This document shows positions 21,232 through 35,400 of a DNA stretch of 64,000 nt, piece by piece (positions within the stretch are counted from its first letter, which is position 1; the number at the start of each line of letters is the position of its first letter). The stretch is from NCBI GenBank assembly GCA_015039465.1, contig MU130702.1, positions 124,001-188,000 on the forward strand, given 5' to 3'. Under the pieces are notes generated by a model. That model made no database searches, was not told where the DNA came from, and saw only the letters and a list, made by a program, of their open reading frames with translations. The position numbers and the translations under genes were made by a program. The DNA is from Phlegmacium glaucopus (taxonomy: Eukaryota; Basidiomycota; Agaricomycetes; Agaricales; Cortinariaceae).

Positions 21232-24200
21232 TCAACGGACAAGGGACCCCATGAAACTGGTCAAATCCAGTCCTTCATACTCATCTTCAGCGGGTAAGTC
21301 CTCGAGTCCTTGAAGTACATTTTTTTGTGAGACAGGGCCAGATGACTCCTTGGCTTTGAGTTTTGCAGAATCGATGGCGTTCTCCTCTTCTGTCGTGCGT
21401 CTAAACAAGTCCAACACCAGGTCGGTGTCCATTGACGCCAATCCAGAATTTTGTTGGGTGACGACAGAATTTGCAATGTTGAGCTTGAAACGCTGCAAGC
21501 TGTAAATGCCAGATATCGTCGGTAATCATATTTCACACAAAAAAAAAAAGGAACACGCACCCCATAATTTTTTCTTCTAAAGTCCCCTTTGTGATTAGAC
21601 GATATACATTTACGACTTTCTTTTGACCTATTCTGTGAGCCCGGTCCATGGCCTGAAGGTCTTTCATTGGATTCCAATCATGCTCAACAAAGATAACCGT
21701 GTCGGCCCCGGTTAATGTCAATCCCAATCCACCGACATGAGTGGTAAGCAATAAACAGTCAATACTTGGGTCGGCATTGAAAGTTTGAACGATGGCATGT
21801 CGTTTATTGGCATCAATGCCACCGTCGAGTCGCATATATGAAACTGAGGGCATGTGGGCCTTGAACAAATCGGTTTCGATGATGTTTATCATCTGTTTCA
21901 TTTGACAGAAAATGAGGACTCTATGTTGCGAGAAAGACCCAGCATTGTCCGTTCCTGTGTCGATCAACTCGCTTTTTTGGGAATCCGCATTGACGCTGGT
22001 AGCAGAACCGATGCCACAATCCAGCAAAATCTGCCTGCGTTTAAGATGAGCGGCGCCATACAATTGAGAACATTAACTGCTTACTTCAAGGCCAATAACT
22101 TGGGTGCATGCTGAATGTCGTGGAGGCTGCTGGTTGAAGGAATCCTGATGCGAGCAAAAGCAGCATCGATAACTTCTTTGTTATCTTTGAGGATAAGTGC
22201 AGGATGATTACAAAGTTTGCGCAGGTACTGTAAAGTTTGAAAAACGTGTTGCTGTCCTCCTTCAGCCTCGTTTCTTTGACTCGAGTGGATGGTATTCTCG
22301 GCTGAGACAAGCGCTTTGGACCGGGAGAAGTCATCGTACAGATATTTCTGTAATTCTGACAAATCACAGTAATAATCTTGAATGATTTTTGGCGGCAAGT
22401 CGTGGAGAACATCTTCCTTCAGGCGACGGAGTAAGAAGGGCAGCACTTGCTTGTGAAGTGCTTCAAGGGCTAAGGCAGCTAGAATTAATGTCATGTTGTA
22501 AGCTCTAATTGAACCTGATAGATGGGAAGGAATGAGATCGAACCTGCTTCGCCGTTCTTTGCCTTTCCATCCCGATTCGATAGTATTGGTTTGCCGAAGC
22601 GTTCGTTGAAAGCTGATTCAGTCCCCAAAAAACCGGGCATCAGGAAATCGAACAAACTCCATAGCTCTAATACGTTGTTTTGTATGGGCGTCCCAGAAAG
22701 AATAAGGCGATGTTGGGCCTGGATGCACTTGACGGCCTTGGTGAGCTTAGTTTTCGAGTTTTTTATGACATGTCCTTCGTCCAATATGCAATACAGCCAC
22801 TTGTGGGTTTCAAGATTTGAAATGTCATTTCGGACAACTTCATACGAGGTGATGACCACATCATACGACTGCAGTTTCGTCAAAAGGCGGATTCGTTCCC
22901 TCGAGTTGCCGGTGTATAAAACTGGCCGCAAATTGTCGGAGTACTTCAGTATTTCATAGTACCAGTGGCCAGTAAGGGTTGGTGGGCATATGATGAGGGA
23001 TGGGAGATGCACGGAATCTGAGGAACTGCTATTTCGGTGTTTTTCAGCTCGTTCGAAATGTTTGCTTGCCAGGATACATATCGATTGAAGGGTTTTCCCA
23101 AGGCCCATATCTAGAGCGGCGGTGAGACAAAGTAGGAAAGATATAAAACATATCATACCATCGCATAGGATTCCATGCAATTGATATTTGGCCAAGAAAG
23201 CGAGCCAATTGACACCATCCTGTTGGTATTTTCGCAACTCTGCTTTGATTGTCACTGGTAAGGTGTACTGTTCCACCTTAGACCCATCAAGCAACTGGCT
23301 CAAAAACTCCCGTTCGGTATCACGGCGCTTGAGTAAATCATCGGAAAACCCGGGGGGATCAGGTAGTCCAGCCTGAGTCATCGTATGAGTTCACTGATCA
23401 AGGCAGGGGAGATGAGAGTACTAACTTCAAGGGGTACCATTTTGACTAGAGAGGCAAAGGTGTTTGTCGCTGTCGAGCGAATTTCATCATCGGAATCAGT
23501 CATCCTTCCGAGTACTGGCACTACCATAAATATCACGTAAGGTAAAGCCTTGATGTCTAGACGATTGACAATGTCTGTATCACGTCGGTTGGATCAGATA
23601 TGTGTCGACACGGGCAGAGAAACGAGAAGGCTGACGGTAGATCAATTCTGTAGCCCCTTGTCTGTGTGCCAACACCAGTGGATCCTGTAAGAGAGGAATA
23701 ATATTTTCAATCACGTAGCGCATTGCTTCCGAGGTCATGACGTCGCAAACTGTCGCAAAGCATTGAGCAGCAGCCTGCCGTATGATGGCAAATTTGCTGG
23801 AAAGCGCAAGATGCATCATCGGAAAGATTTGATGAAGCTTAGGCCAGAGATGTTCATGAAAAAAAGGGATGACGGCTGCCAAAACACTCAATGAATCAAC
23901 CACATCCTGGCCGTGCTGTTTTTCAATGAGGAGATCGGATTGTTGAGGAGAGTCTGAAATATTGTCAAAAGACGTTCTAAACTTTTTTACGAATCTCCTA
24001 CCGGCTTGACAAGCACTCAAAAGACCGCCTGCCATAGATTGCCACATGCTCGGTATCACGTCGAGTAGCCGGGACCCAAATCTGGTAGAAAGCTGTTCAA
24101 AGGCCTGACACGCTCCTCTACGGGCAATTCGGGCCTTGTCAACAACATCCTGGGATTTTTCAGGATTTGCTCGATCGAGCCCATTGGTACCTTTATTATT

Positions 24201-27200
24201 ATCCTGCAACGCGGCATGGCTGCCCCGAAATGAGAGGATTCCATCAGTAATTTTACGAAGATAAGCAAAAGTTGGGGTCTGATCGACATCTTGGCATAGA
24301 AAAGTGCAGAGATTTTTCACAATCTTGTCGGGAGGTTGGACAATGTTGCTTTCCACGCAAAATTCTATAAAGGCAGCGACGGCGACAGCTGAACGATTTT
24401 GCAAATCCAAGTTTTCTTCGTTCTAAGGCAAATTAGACCTTACCATCTATTAGAACAACAATGCGAACCTTGATACCGTTCATGATCCCCTTCACTACGG
24501 GGCTAACCTTTTCTGGCGTACTTTTGAAAGCAACAAAGGCCGCTGAAAACGAGGCAGAGACGCGAATGTCATGCTGCGATTTGAGGTCGTTGTAATGCTC
24601 GATATTTGAAACTATGAGACTGCGTTTTTCGTTGATAACGGCTAATTCTTTTTTCCTAGTCCGTCCCAGAGAATCCTTCAATCGACTATACATACTTCCG
24701 ATAGCGGTTTGGGCCGTTTCGATAGTAAAGCATCCAGGCCGCGTTCCAGATATGTCGATTTCAGTCCCAAGGAAAGGGATGGATGACATTGGGAGTTTGC
24801 ATTCGGTTGCAAACATTTGGAGAAGAGAGATGCAGTCAGCATGAATACGAGTCAATGAGAAGGCCATTTCATGATATGCAGGAGGCGGTTTGCCTTGGAG
24901 CCAGGCAAGGGTTTTCGAAGTAAGCTCCTGCGCGAGAACGCATACTTCTGTGAGAGGCGGCTGGTTGGGTAACGCATCATATTTTCGAGCCCATTCTTCG
25001 GCGATGATAGCAGTGAGAAACTTCTGCAGCATACTGGTAGAATCGACATAATGAAGAAGAATAGGCCCAAAGCACTGTTCCACTGGGTTCTGCTATGATA
25101 ATGTGAATTAATTGTGGAGAACGGTGGAGAACAAGCTTACCTCCTTTGGCCAGTAGAACATGAGATATGCAAGCGCAGTGGCCGCAGCAACCCTTGCTTT
25201 CAGAGTAACTTCTACGCTAATCAGTGACAGATCTTGCGAGAGCATATTTTTGTCAACGTTATGACGTTCTGCAAGCAGGGCCCCGTTTGCCGGTACCGAA
25301 GGGTTATAAAACGCAGAGGAATCGACTGCTACACCAAGCGGAGTCATCATGATCGCATACCAGTCGAGGATCAACTGTTGAGTGATCACATTCTCCATCC
25401 TTCCGGGAGAATCACCGAGAATCGACAAAGCAGTTCGCCAAGCAGAGAGGCTGAGGTCCCGAACATCAAAGCGCTCTTCGCAAACAAGATTTTGGAAGAG
25501 CAAAGACAAAAAGGGGGTATCAACCCAATCCTTTGGAAGAGAAGGAACCACCATGAAGGACTCTAGGGTTTTTACGACGGCCAGCCGAACATTTGGGATG
25601 GTGTGTCGACAGAAAGGGAAAAGAGTCTGAGCAAGAGTCGAAAGGGGCAATCTACGGCAACTTTCACATTAAGAGGTCCATAAAAAAGAAGAAAAATATA
25701 GGGGAAACATACGATATAGTTTCTTTAGCCAAGATATCGATAACTTTGTCGTAAGTAACAAGCTTTCCTAATCAAAGAAATAAATATCCGACAAGTTATC
25801 GTAAGAGCTGAATTACCAAGAAGATCCATCGCGATTCCAACACTTGAACTCAAGTCGTCCTTCATATCACAGAGACAATGCCATAGAACAATGAGAATCT
25901 CCTCAAGACATTCTGGAACTTGTTCAACAATAAGGCCCGCGACCGGTAATAAACACGATGCCGCAACTGATCGCACATCATCATCGCGATCTCCAAGACT
26001 ACCCAGAAGGAAACGGAACAACTACTGTGTTAGTGGAATGAGATTGTATGGAAAGCTCCGAACACACCCCAATATTGCAGCTCCAACTACACCGCGCAGT
26101 ATGCTCTGCTCGCCACCCGTCGAGTCGTCTTCTTGTTTGATGCTGGGCTTATCAAACAAGTCGTTCCGCACCGCAACTTCGTACTTGATTCCAAGCAAGC
26201 CCGCATGTCGAACCTCCCAAACATGCGACCGCTCTAGATCACTTTTCGTTTTGCTATCGACAGGGACGACGAAGTTTTGTCTAATCATCTGCAACAAAAC
26301 TGAATGCACGTGCAGTAGGGAACGTCGAGGCATATGAATGAGGAGAGATGCCAGTGTCTGCGAAACCGTCTCCCGCACAGGAGCGACAACCTTCACACAG
26401 AGAATATACATTAGCTTGTCTCAGAAAAAGTCACGAACCTTACCTGGTCAGATACAAAGTCGCTGAAACGGTCCAAAACAAAGATGCAAAGTAGTTTGGC
26501 TGCCAAATCGTTGCACCACTTTTCGTGAGCAATTTCATTGCCTTCGTGAGACAGATCATCTGGGAACTTATGAGCAGAGGCAAAGGAGGTAAAGGAACAA
26601 TACAGACCACGCATGCCTCCACACCTTCCCTGCACTTTCAATAATTCACGCATTGCCATCGCAGCACCATGACGAACCTCCCAGGCAGCACTGAACAGGT
26701 CAACTTCTAGCACTCGAGTGATACCATCCCAGACCCAAAAACCCGATTCGACTTCGAGCGCTTTAGATTCTTTCGTAGCCTTAGGGGATATCGCACCGCC
26801 CTTGGAAGGGTCGATGATAACCTTGTCATTGGCCGTTCCATTTGAAGCCGGTGATGGGCTGGATAGTCTCGAACTTGAGGCAGCTTTCTCGTCAGTATTA
26901 ACCAACCGTGCTCTGAGGTATTATGAAAATAAATACGACAAGAAATTCTTATTTTGTACACACTTATTGGAAGGACCGCTTGAAGCTGTGGCGTATCGAG
27001 CGCCAGCAGTTTGTGGAGGAGGGGCCGCCACGAAGGCTGAATTGCCTGGTTTGCGCTTGCGTTTCAACCTATTTCTTTCACGAGCAGATAATATGGCGCT
27101 GTCGGATTCAGAAGGTACAGTAGGTGTGGAAGGAGAAGGTAAATTGGGGGTTACTGAACGTGTTGAAGGAGAGGGCGGTTTCAACACTTGTACTTCTGGA

Positions 27201-27976
27201 GGACACAGATCCATTGGCGAAGAAACTGAAGACTCTGCCTGCAAACCGCACCCCGAAGGATTTGGAGATATATCAACTTCCATCTCGGCAGCAAATTCTT
27301 TGTCCAGATCCATATCATCCTCAACGCTATCAAGGAATCCAAGTCCAAGTCGGTCCATTGCCTCTTTTCGTGCCTTTTTCACTTCCTGAGAGCTTGAAAG
27401 GATCCCAGCTGGTTTAACAAATTCTTTGCCAGAGGAAGCAAGAAGAAGAGTGCCTTGAGTAACGAGTTCTTGTATAGAAAAAATGGGAAATTCCGGGGGT
27501 GTCAACGATTCCGAAAGGTTAGACATTGGAATAGACGCGTCTCTTTCGCAGGCTGGGAGCCAGACAGGAATGAGAGAAAAGATCTGTGATAAAGCTACCG
27601 AGGCAGCTGTTCGTGATTCAAAAGACTTTGAGTGGAGGTAAGGCATAATCTTGAAAGAGTCGATCAATAAATTAAATTTTGGAGGCGAAAGCTATACCGA
27701 CCCTAGCCACGACAGACAATAATTCGGACCACGCTGCGCCATCGACGAGGGCGACTTGCTGACGATTTTGAGCTGATTTCAAGTCATCTTCTACAATGGA
27801 AACGTCGCTGATGACACCTTTGACTGCTAGTTGAGCAAGTTGCTTCGCGGCAGTGCTTCTCACTAAGGGGGTTGAACCTGTGTCTAGTAGGAGGAGGAGC
27901 CTGTCCAACCTAATGGTAATAAAAAATAAGCGGATATAAAACTTCTTTTTTTTTTTTTCAGGTACCTTGAAGTCAT
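21232..27976 (-). CDS. MOT1: TATA-binding-protein-associated SNF2 ATPase Mot1 (BTAF1)
   Basis: Swi2/Snf2-family ATPase that removes TBP from DNA. N-terminal HEAT repeats bind TBP; the ATPase is C-terminal. The first coding exon is 11 nt (27976-27966), spliced over a 56-nt intron to give MTSRLDRLLLLLDTGSTP, matching the family start. HEAT-like repeats run through about 27900-23580, with acidic Ser-rich inserts. The ATPase has DMGLGKTLQSI (Walker A), LDEGHVIKNSKTK (DEGH box), LSGTPIQNN, and motif V/VI THVGGLGLTLTGAD and AMDRAHRIGQKK. The C-terminus is FMGSLVR. At about 6.7 kb with many short introns it is full length. Divergent from the JmjC gene with 179 bp between starts. Confidence 0.95.
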
Positions 27977-28155
27977 ATAAGCCGGGCCGGAGATCTCTCA
28001 GCTGAGGTTGTTTGTATATGTTTACGGGGGGATTTTCTGAGCAGAGGCTCGCCTTTTAAATCTCCTTTGATAAACCGTGACTTCAGAATGTGACGGTCAC
28101 TCTTTGTCCAATTAAAGTAGTATATTTAAATTGTTCTGTAACTTTAAGTCATCAA
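27977..28155. promoter_or_regulatory. Shared divergent promoter MOT1 / JmjC gene
   Basis: 179 bp between divergent start codons. No clear TATA box. Nothing else seen. Confidence 0.4.
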
Positions 28156-29561
28156 ATGTCCGTGGATGCGGCTGCTTTTGCTGAGCAGATTGGCCAACGT
28201 CAAGGTGCTGCTTCCTTATTCCCTTTGTTATCTTGGTTAATTTCCTTCTAGCTTTCGTTAACATCCAACAAATGGATGACCTTCGGCAGGCTGCCTCTGA
28301 CTTGGCAGCTGGTATCAACCAAAATGAATGCGCTGACAAATGCCTACAACTCATGAACTTTTCTTATGAGCAAATGCGTAATCTAGGCAATGATGATTCA
28401 TCAATCTACATTTGGCGAAGTCTTTATACCGATTCTTGTATTCTAAGGGCGTTCGCAGTATCAAGACAGTCACTTCTTCTGGCAATCTCGACCCTCGATC
28501 GCGCCATTATCATTGCAGGACCATTCGGAGACGGTCGACTGGATTTGATCCTTGGGCTTATTCGCAACTTTCAGCTGCCGTTGTCACAACATTATGTTGT
28601 TAAAGCTATGTCGCCGAGTCCCATCGTTCCAACGCCTTTCAAGTGCACGATTCCACAGCTCTCATCTCCCCCCACGTTCCTGACGTTCCAGTCTCAATAT
28701 TCACGTCAACCTTTCATTTTGCGCGGTTACGCTCAAGACTGGCCCGCTGTGTGTGATAGACCTTGGCGCTCAGCTGCGTATTTACGGTCAGTGGCCGGCC
28801 CAGGTAGACTGGTTCCTGTAGAGATAGGAAAAGACTATCGTTTAGGGAATTGGAAGCAAGAGTTAATGGATTGGGCTGATTTCTTGTCTACTATTGACTT
28901 CGACGATCAGCCATCGTTCCGAAATGAAGGAATCATTTTTTACCTCGCTCAACATGATCTTATAAAGCAATTTCCTGCTCTTCGCGAAGATTTTATTGTC
29001 CCAGATTATGTCTATGCCTCCTTACCGTGCGCCGACTATCCTGATTATCGACCCCCTCAACACGACTACGAGGCTTTGTTTAACGCATGGTTAGGACCAA
29101 AGGGTGCGATGTCACCTGCTCATACGGTATATTATCTTCTTTCTTTCTAACTCTTTCGCTGGCCATTTATCCTTGTATTAGGACCCATACCATAATTGCT
29201 ACGGTACGCCATAAAATTCGCTCTTCTACCTGAAGCATTTATGAAATGTGTGTTCCACTTAGTTCAAGTTGTCGGCTATAAAAGTGTGTGGTTGGCTCCG
29301 CCCTCTGTCTCGGCTTTAATGCACCCATTTCGACATTCACAGGAGTCAGGCCAAAGTATGGATATTGATGAATTGAAGATGGGAAACACCTCTCGACTCG
29401 ACGTCTTTTCTTCTGACGGCAATAAAGAAATTTCCGGTCAAGTTGTCCCCTCATCTATGACTGCAACATTAGGCCCCGGAGATATGCTTTTTCTTCCCGC
29501 TGGTTGGTGGCATGCTATGCGCAGCGAATCTACCAGTTTCTCTATTTCCATGTGGTTTTAG
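28156..29561 (+). CDS. JmjC-domain protein, JMJD5/KDM8-like
   Basis: Fe(II)/2-oxoglutarate dioxygenase of the JmjC family, closest in layout to JMJD5/KDM8 and related hydroxylases. The start MSVDAAAFAEQIGQRQ is joined by a short intron to FVNIQQMDDLRQA. An N-terminal helical domain (about 1-130) precedes the cupin: QPFILRGYAQDWPA, then the iron ligands His and Asp in SPAHTDPYHN and the distal His in LPAGWWHAMRSES, ending SFSISMWF. The His and Asp of HxD are in different exons; Asp lies in a 22-nt exon (29182-29203). The fold is complete, so activity is likely. The substrate (histone or other protein residue) cannot be told. Followed on the same strand by SOG2. Confidence 0.88.
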
Positions 29562-29800
29562 CCATGACCTTCCTGGAACTGAAAAAAACCCGTACTTACC
29601 TAGAATTGACCTACAGTAATAATAAATAGTTTTTTTATTTGGCGTGTATGTACCGCGTGAGAAAGGTGTTTGTTCACCGGCATACCCAACCGCCATTTCA
29701 ACAAACCTCTTATCGCCCACTGTACTTCTGTCATTTCTTGTGCTGCATGCCATCTCTCGCCTGCCGCCAGTGCTTGAAATCGGTCGTATTTAGTTGTTAG

Positions 29801-32114
29801 ATGATGACTCAGGGAAGGCCTTTCCCCTTTTCAATGCCACTAAGTTCATTCCATATTTTGGACGCATTCAATCGCTCCTCTGATGGCGGCGCTACCCTTT
29901 TTCTCTCCAAACTGAACGTATCCGAAATTGGGCCAGCTGAAGCATTGCAACTCTCCAATCCGGGGAACCATGAGGCTCCAGAGTCTATTGTGGAAAGGTG
30001 ATCCTTTGTTTTCAACAAGTGGGTATGTTCCTAACACTATATAGACTTGCTCTTGGAAGCAACCAGCTCACGACTTTACCCGATGAATTTACGAACCTTT
30101 CCCGACTGAGATACTTGAACCTCAAGCATAATTCCTTTTCGACATTCCCAGATGTAGTATGTACTTTGCATTTTTTTGGGGTTGTTGGGTCTTACTGGAA
30201 CCTAGTTGACTCATATGCCTTTGCTTGATACTCTCGATATTAGCCACAATAAGATCAAGGCGCTACCATCCCGACCTGGCCAACTTATTCACCTTCGGGT
30301 AAGTTTATCCTGTTTGGACTGTATATCCCAATCAAAATTTGTTACAGGTTCTCTGCCTATCTCGCAACAAGATCAGGAGGCTTCCCGCATACTTCACTCA
30401 ATTTCGAATGCTCGATGTCCTACAAATAGATCGTAATCCTCTCGAATGGCCTCCGAAATCGGAAATCGAGTCTTGTGGTGGTATGTCAGATATTAACAAG
30501 AGCAAGGAGTGGATTCGAAACCTTCAAAATTGGATTGAAATTAATTCCTCGACCAGTCAGGAATATGATGATTCGGGTTACAGTGAACAGCCACGTTGGG
30601 GGGATGACTTGTACGCCCCAATTTCTATTAGAGTTAGTGAGCGTAATGAACCTTGAGTTAGGAACCATACATATGACGACTGGCAATTTCCAATCCATCA
30701 AAGGGAATTCGATGCCGGAGTTACGCCCCATGCTCGGTCACTTTCCGTTGACTCCGATACGTCAATATTGTCCATTACCGAGTCATCTCCCAAGCCTGAC
30801 ATAAATGGATCCAACACTCCGGATCAACCGCTATGGGTACCACATCTTAGCGATACTCATACCACAGGTGTTGGGAAGATTCGAGGAAGTAGGCGCGTTG
30901 CCGAAGGTCTTGAAATGCCCTCGCCTACATCGTTATCCGCCAACAGCAGTTTTGAAGTGTTGCCTGATATGGAACAGATGCACCTGAGAGCCGATTCATA
31001 CGCCAGCACCCGTCGCAAGCCCCTACCAAAATCCATGATGGAAAAGAAGAGTTTACCGGACCTTCGGATGGTGCACAAAGTCCCGACCAAGAATGTCCCC
31101 ATCCCTTCAGAAGGTCGACCGCCAACCACACTGCATGAGGAATGCAGAACACCTGAAGAATCTCTGAGCCATTCACCTTTTCGAAAGGATTCCGACTCTT
31201 CGTCGGGCTCTGCTTCAATACATCCTGAATGCATTCAGCCTTCTAATGCTCTTCCGTCGCTGACCGTGGATTGTACCTCATATTTCCGACGCTCTTCGAC
31301 TCTAAACCTCAACTTTCTGCCCAAATCGCTCCTTTACCTATTGGAGTCAGCTCGAAGCATACTTTTTGCTATGAGCAAATTGTATCAGACTCTGGAGCAT
31401 TACGCACATAATTTTGATGAGCGACTTCCGTCGATACTTAAGAAATCGCTAGACCCAGCCAACGTTAACATGTCGCATTTGGTTCGATCGCTAGATCGCT
31501 TTGATGATTTCAGCCAGAAAGCGAGACCATCTCCCGCCGTCTGCCGTGCACTAGTAGAATCTTGTCGAGATGTCGCGATGATCATGAAGAAAGCAGTTGG
31601 TCTTCTTATTTTACAGATTGGCTCGGAACCGTTCAATAGAAGATACTCACGGTGGCTTATACTAGAGCTACACGCAGTCACTACTGAGATTGCACTTGCT
31701 TGGCAGACTATGGGTCCATACGTCGACTCCCTCAGACCCTTCCTATATGGCAGTGTCTTTTCCAACTCCTCTCACAATAATTTAGAAACCTTGGCGGGTC
31801 CGATTTCATTACTCAACTCCGACCAACGATTGACGCCAGGTGTTCGTCTGCGGCCACCTGAAACCCTCCAGGGCGGTTCGGGGGCGATTGGAACAGGCAG
31901 AGTTCGTATGGCCAGACGACATGCCGGTTCATTTAGCTCCAAGGACGTACAGATTGGCAAAGAGCTCCCATCTTGCGATATTTTTCCAACTACGATGGGC
32001 AGGCTAACGACACATACCCCAACGCTGACGACACCTAAACGTCAAACAACTATGCCAGTATTCCCAACTTCAACGTCAACCCTCCAAGAGGAAAACAAGC
32101 TAAGGCTGCATTAG
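29801..32114 (+). CDS. SOG2: RAM-pathway leucine-rich-repeat protein SOG2
   Basis: Component of the RAM (regulation of Ace2 and morphogenesis) kinase network that works with the Cbk1/Orb6 NDR kinase in cell separation and polarity. Leucine-rich repeats at the N-terminus: [52 protein letters not shown] and [13 protein letters not shown] Ser-rich linker follows, then the SOG2 domain with [37 protein letters not shown] and [13 protein letters not shown]. Introns fall within the LRR part; the SOG2 part is nearly one exon. Two Met codons at 29801 and another at 29834 are possible starts. Confidence 0.88.
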
Positions 32115-32448
32115 CTAGGAATTATGGATGTGGAGTAAGCACCACAGCTGCCTTAGCTAGGAGCGTGTAACAAAAAAGACATAACTAATACCTCTTCTTT
32201 TTTTTACAAATAGTAGCACTTTATCTACCCTTTTTTATTTACTACAATGCTCGCCTCGAGGGTAAGGAAACTAAATCCATTTTGCTGTAGTTTAGATGAA
32301 GTAAAAATCATGTAATAAAAAACTTTTTTATGTATTGTTTGGTATTGTTCGAAGTAAGGTCACTAAACCACAGGTCACTCCCGGTCACAATAATGTGACA
32401 CATGTCACGCGGATTAGAGCACTATTAGAGCAGTTGTGACATAACTTG
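32115..32448. promoter_or_regulatory. Upstream region of PAN2 with GGTCAC/GTGAC cluster
   Basis: 334 bp. The last 95 bp before the PAN2 start hold six GTCAC or GTGAC sites (GGTCAC at 32358, 32373 and 32383; GTGAC at 32395 and 32436; GTCAC at 32404). Two form the inverted pair GTGACACATGTCAC (32395-32408). The factor that might bind is unknown. Confidence 0.5.
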
Positions 32449-35400
32449 ATGTCTACTACCACTGGGAGTACTTCATATAAGCCTATATCCTCTATCGCTT
32501 CTCCTTCATTAAGTGGGTTTGGAGCAGCTGTTACTGCTCTATCCTTTGACCCAGTATCTGACATACTTTGGACTGGTTCGGATTCTGGCAGTGTCTCGGC
32601 TTGCTATGGTACCCAAGGTGTCAGAGGCGTTTCCTTTCGAGTTGGAGGAAACACGGCAGTCAAAAAAATTGTTGCTGGTGACAATTATATTCGAGCTCTA
32701 GGCACTACCAGCGCAGGATTCGGATCGTGGTCCAAAGGAGGCATGAACAAGTGGTTTTTTACGTATGGTTAATCAGCTCACTTTATCATTTGAAAATTTA
32801 CAACGTTTTGCAGGTCCCCAACAGATGTCGTTACATTCTCTAATACTTCACACACATCGCACTTTCTTGCGGCTTCCCTTGTTGATCTGGAGATGGTGTT
32901 TTTGAGCTCAATGACCGGATCCATTATTCGACAAGTTAAAACTACGTCTCTCTTGACTCATCTGGAACTTTCCCATTCCATGTTACTCTCTGGATCATCT
33001 GACGGTTATCTACGGGTACATGATCCACGAACAGGTATGGGAAGGACAGGTACCACGGAGAATCTTGTCAAGGCCCATAGCAGCTCAATTGAAGGGATTC
33101 AGACAGCCGGAAATTTCGCGTTTACTATTGGTATGGGAGAAAGGTAAAGATCCTTAAACTCGCGCCTCGCGAATGTCCAGCGAACTCATTCTAAAACTGC
33201 GCGGCTATCTAGGCATTTACGTCCATTCCCAGATCCACTTGTGAAAGTATATGACTTGCGAACGATGCGCCCTCTGCCACCTATCCCATTTTCCGCTGCG
33301 CCTGCATTTATTCACGTACTCCCGAAGCGGTCATCAAGCCTGGCTATTATGTCTAATCACGGGCTAATAAATATTGTTGATGCGTCCAATCCTTCTGGAT
33401 CTAGCGAATTTTATCAGGTGCGCCAGTTTAGTCATCACGAAATGTACCTCACTTCTGGCCTAGCTTGATCTCACTTCGTCTTATTTGACCTGTGCTGCGA
33501 TTTCTCCAAACGGGGCATATATGGCGTTTGGTGACGCAGAAGGAACTGTTCATCTCATGTCGCAGGCAGAAAGCAACGTACCCTTCAATGGCTATGACGG
33601 TCAACCAGTTCCTTGGGCGGATACACCTGCTCCATTACCGCCTATCCAGTGGAATTCATCAACGTGCGATACTACTTCCTGGCATTCGGCTGACCCTAAC
33701 ATCTCTTGAAGGCCTTTGAATTCAATTGGACTACCTCATTTCGACAACGAACTCTTGTCAGCTTGGCCATCTTATCTGAGCTCCAAGCCCGTCAATTACT
33801 CCGCTCCGCCGAGAATTCCTCCCGACATACTGATATCAATGAAAACTAACGACAATGTAACGTATGCTGCCTTTCCTAAGGAGCTCAGAGGTCGTCGCAA
33901 CATGATAACTGTAGCGCCACGCAGAGAGAACGCTCGCTTTCGGAGTGGGAAGTTGGCAATCCCGGACGTGAGCCACCCATTATTCTATGTTTTGGTATTT
34001 TCACCTAACTTTATCTAGGCAGGGCCTGGTGGTGCCGTTTTTGATGATCGCGCCGACGGCGAGATTCCACGGATATACTGCCGCGTCGAGATCGAATACT
34101 CGAAGTTTGGTGTTGAAGATTTTGATTTTGGGTACATATTCTTTTCTTTTCCACCTGTCAAGTTAAGTAATTGATGATTGTAGATTCTATAACCAGACCA
34201 GCTTCAGTGGTCTGGAAACACATATTTTGAACTCTTACACTAATGCTGTGGTCCAAGTTATGCACTACGTGTCACCTATTCGAGAATTAGCAAAGGCTCA
34301 TATTTTAATCGATTGTCCCCGGGAACATTGCCTCTTTTGTGAGCTTGGCTTTGTCTTTCGTATGCTTGAAGATGCACAGGGCACCAACTGCCAAGCAAGC
34401 AATTTTTGCAAGACCGTTGGCGTGTTAGCTCAAGGTTTTTTCAGTCGCCGTACCATTCTGCCACTCTATAACTCATTGTCTTATAGCTTCTAATGCCATC
34501 GAGCTTATTGACTACGGTCGAGAGGCCACTGGAGTGGACTATGCACAAAAAATTCAAGCATTCCACCGATTTCTTGTCGACCATCTGAGTTCTGAAGGCA
34601 ATGCTTTCCCTCACAACCCTTCTCTTCTACCTCGCTTTTCCCACTCGCAGTTACCGTCACCTTCACCCATCAGCCAGCTTATTGGCGTTGATGGAAAAAA
34701 CATCATAACTTGCTCTCATTGCAAAGACCTCAGAGAGAAAGATAACTTGATTCATGTGATCGACCTGGTATATTCTCGGAAAGTGAGTAAAGATTACTCT
34801 CTTAGATGCCTACTTACCACCGGTATTCCCAGCCACCAACAAGCGAACAGCCTATAGATTTTGCTTCTATCTTGCAAACCTCTCTTTTCCGAACTATGGC
34901 CCACAAAGCGACATGTCAAAATTGCAGACAATATACTACCTTCACAACATGCAGATCATTGTCCTCTGTATCATTGCCTCCGTTTCTTGCGGTCAATGCT
35001 TCCGTTTACAATGAGGAGAGTCTTAATTTCTGGCAGGACTCTCGCAGCCAAAAATTTCTTCAACCTCGAGTATATTTACATGGCCAGGCCAGGGGAATCG
35101 ATGACTCTGATAGAATTGCATATGCAGTACGCGTATGTCACTTATCTCTATTGTCATTCATACCATACATGACCGTCTTCACAACAATACTTTAGGCTAT
35201 GGTAGTGCAAGTTACAATGAAGCAGGGAGAATCGCACTTGGTGGCAATAATACAAGGTGAGCGTTGCCGACGATCCAATCTTGAAGAATTGGAGATTTAA
35301 AGCGCCTCCTAGTTCCCGAAGCTGAATCTCTAGAACTGTCTAGTCCCTGGTTTTTATTCAACGATTTCGTTGTTAAAAACATATCGGAACAAGAAGCTTT

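Noticed and set aside
26718..27389. 223-aa plus-strand ORF opposite MOT1
   Set aside because: Antisense to an acidic Ser-rich insert between MOT1 HEAT repeats, which explains the open frame.
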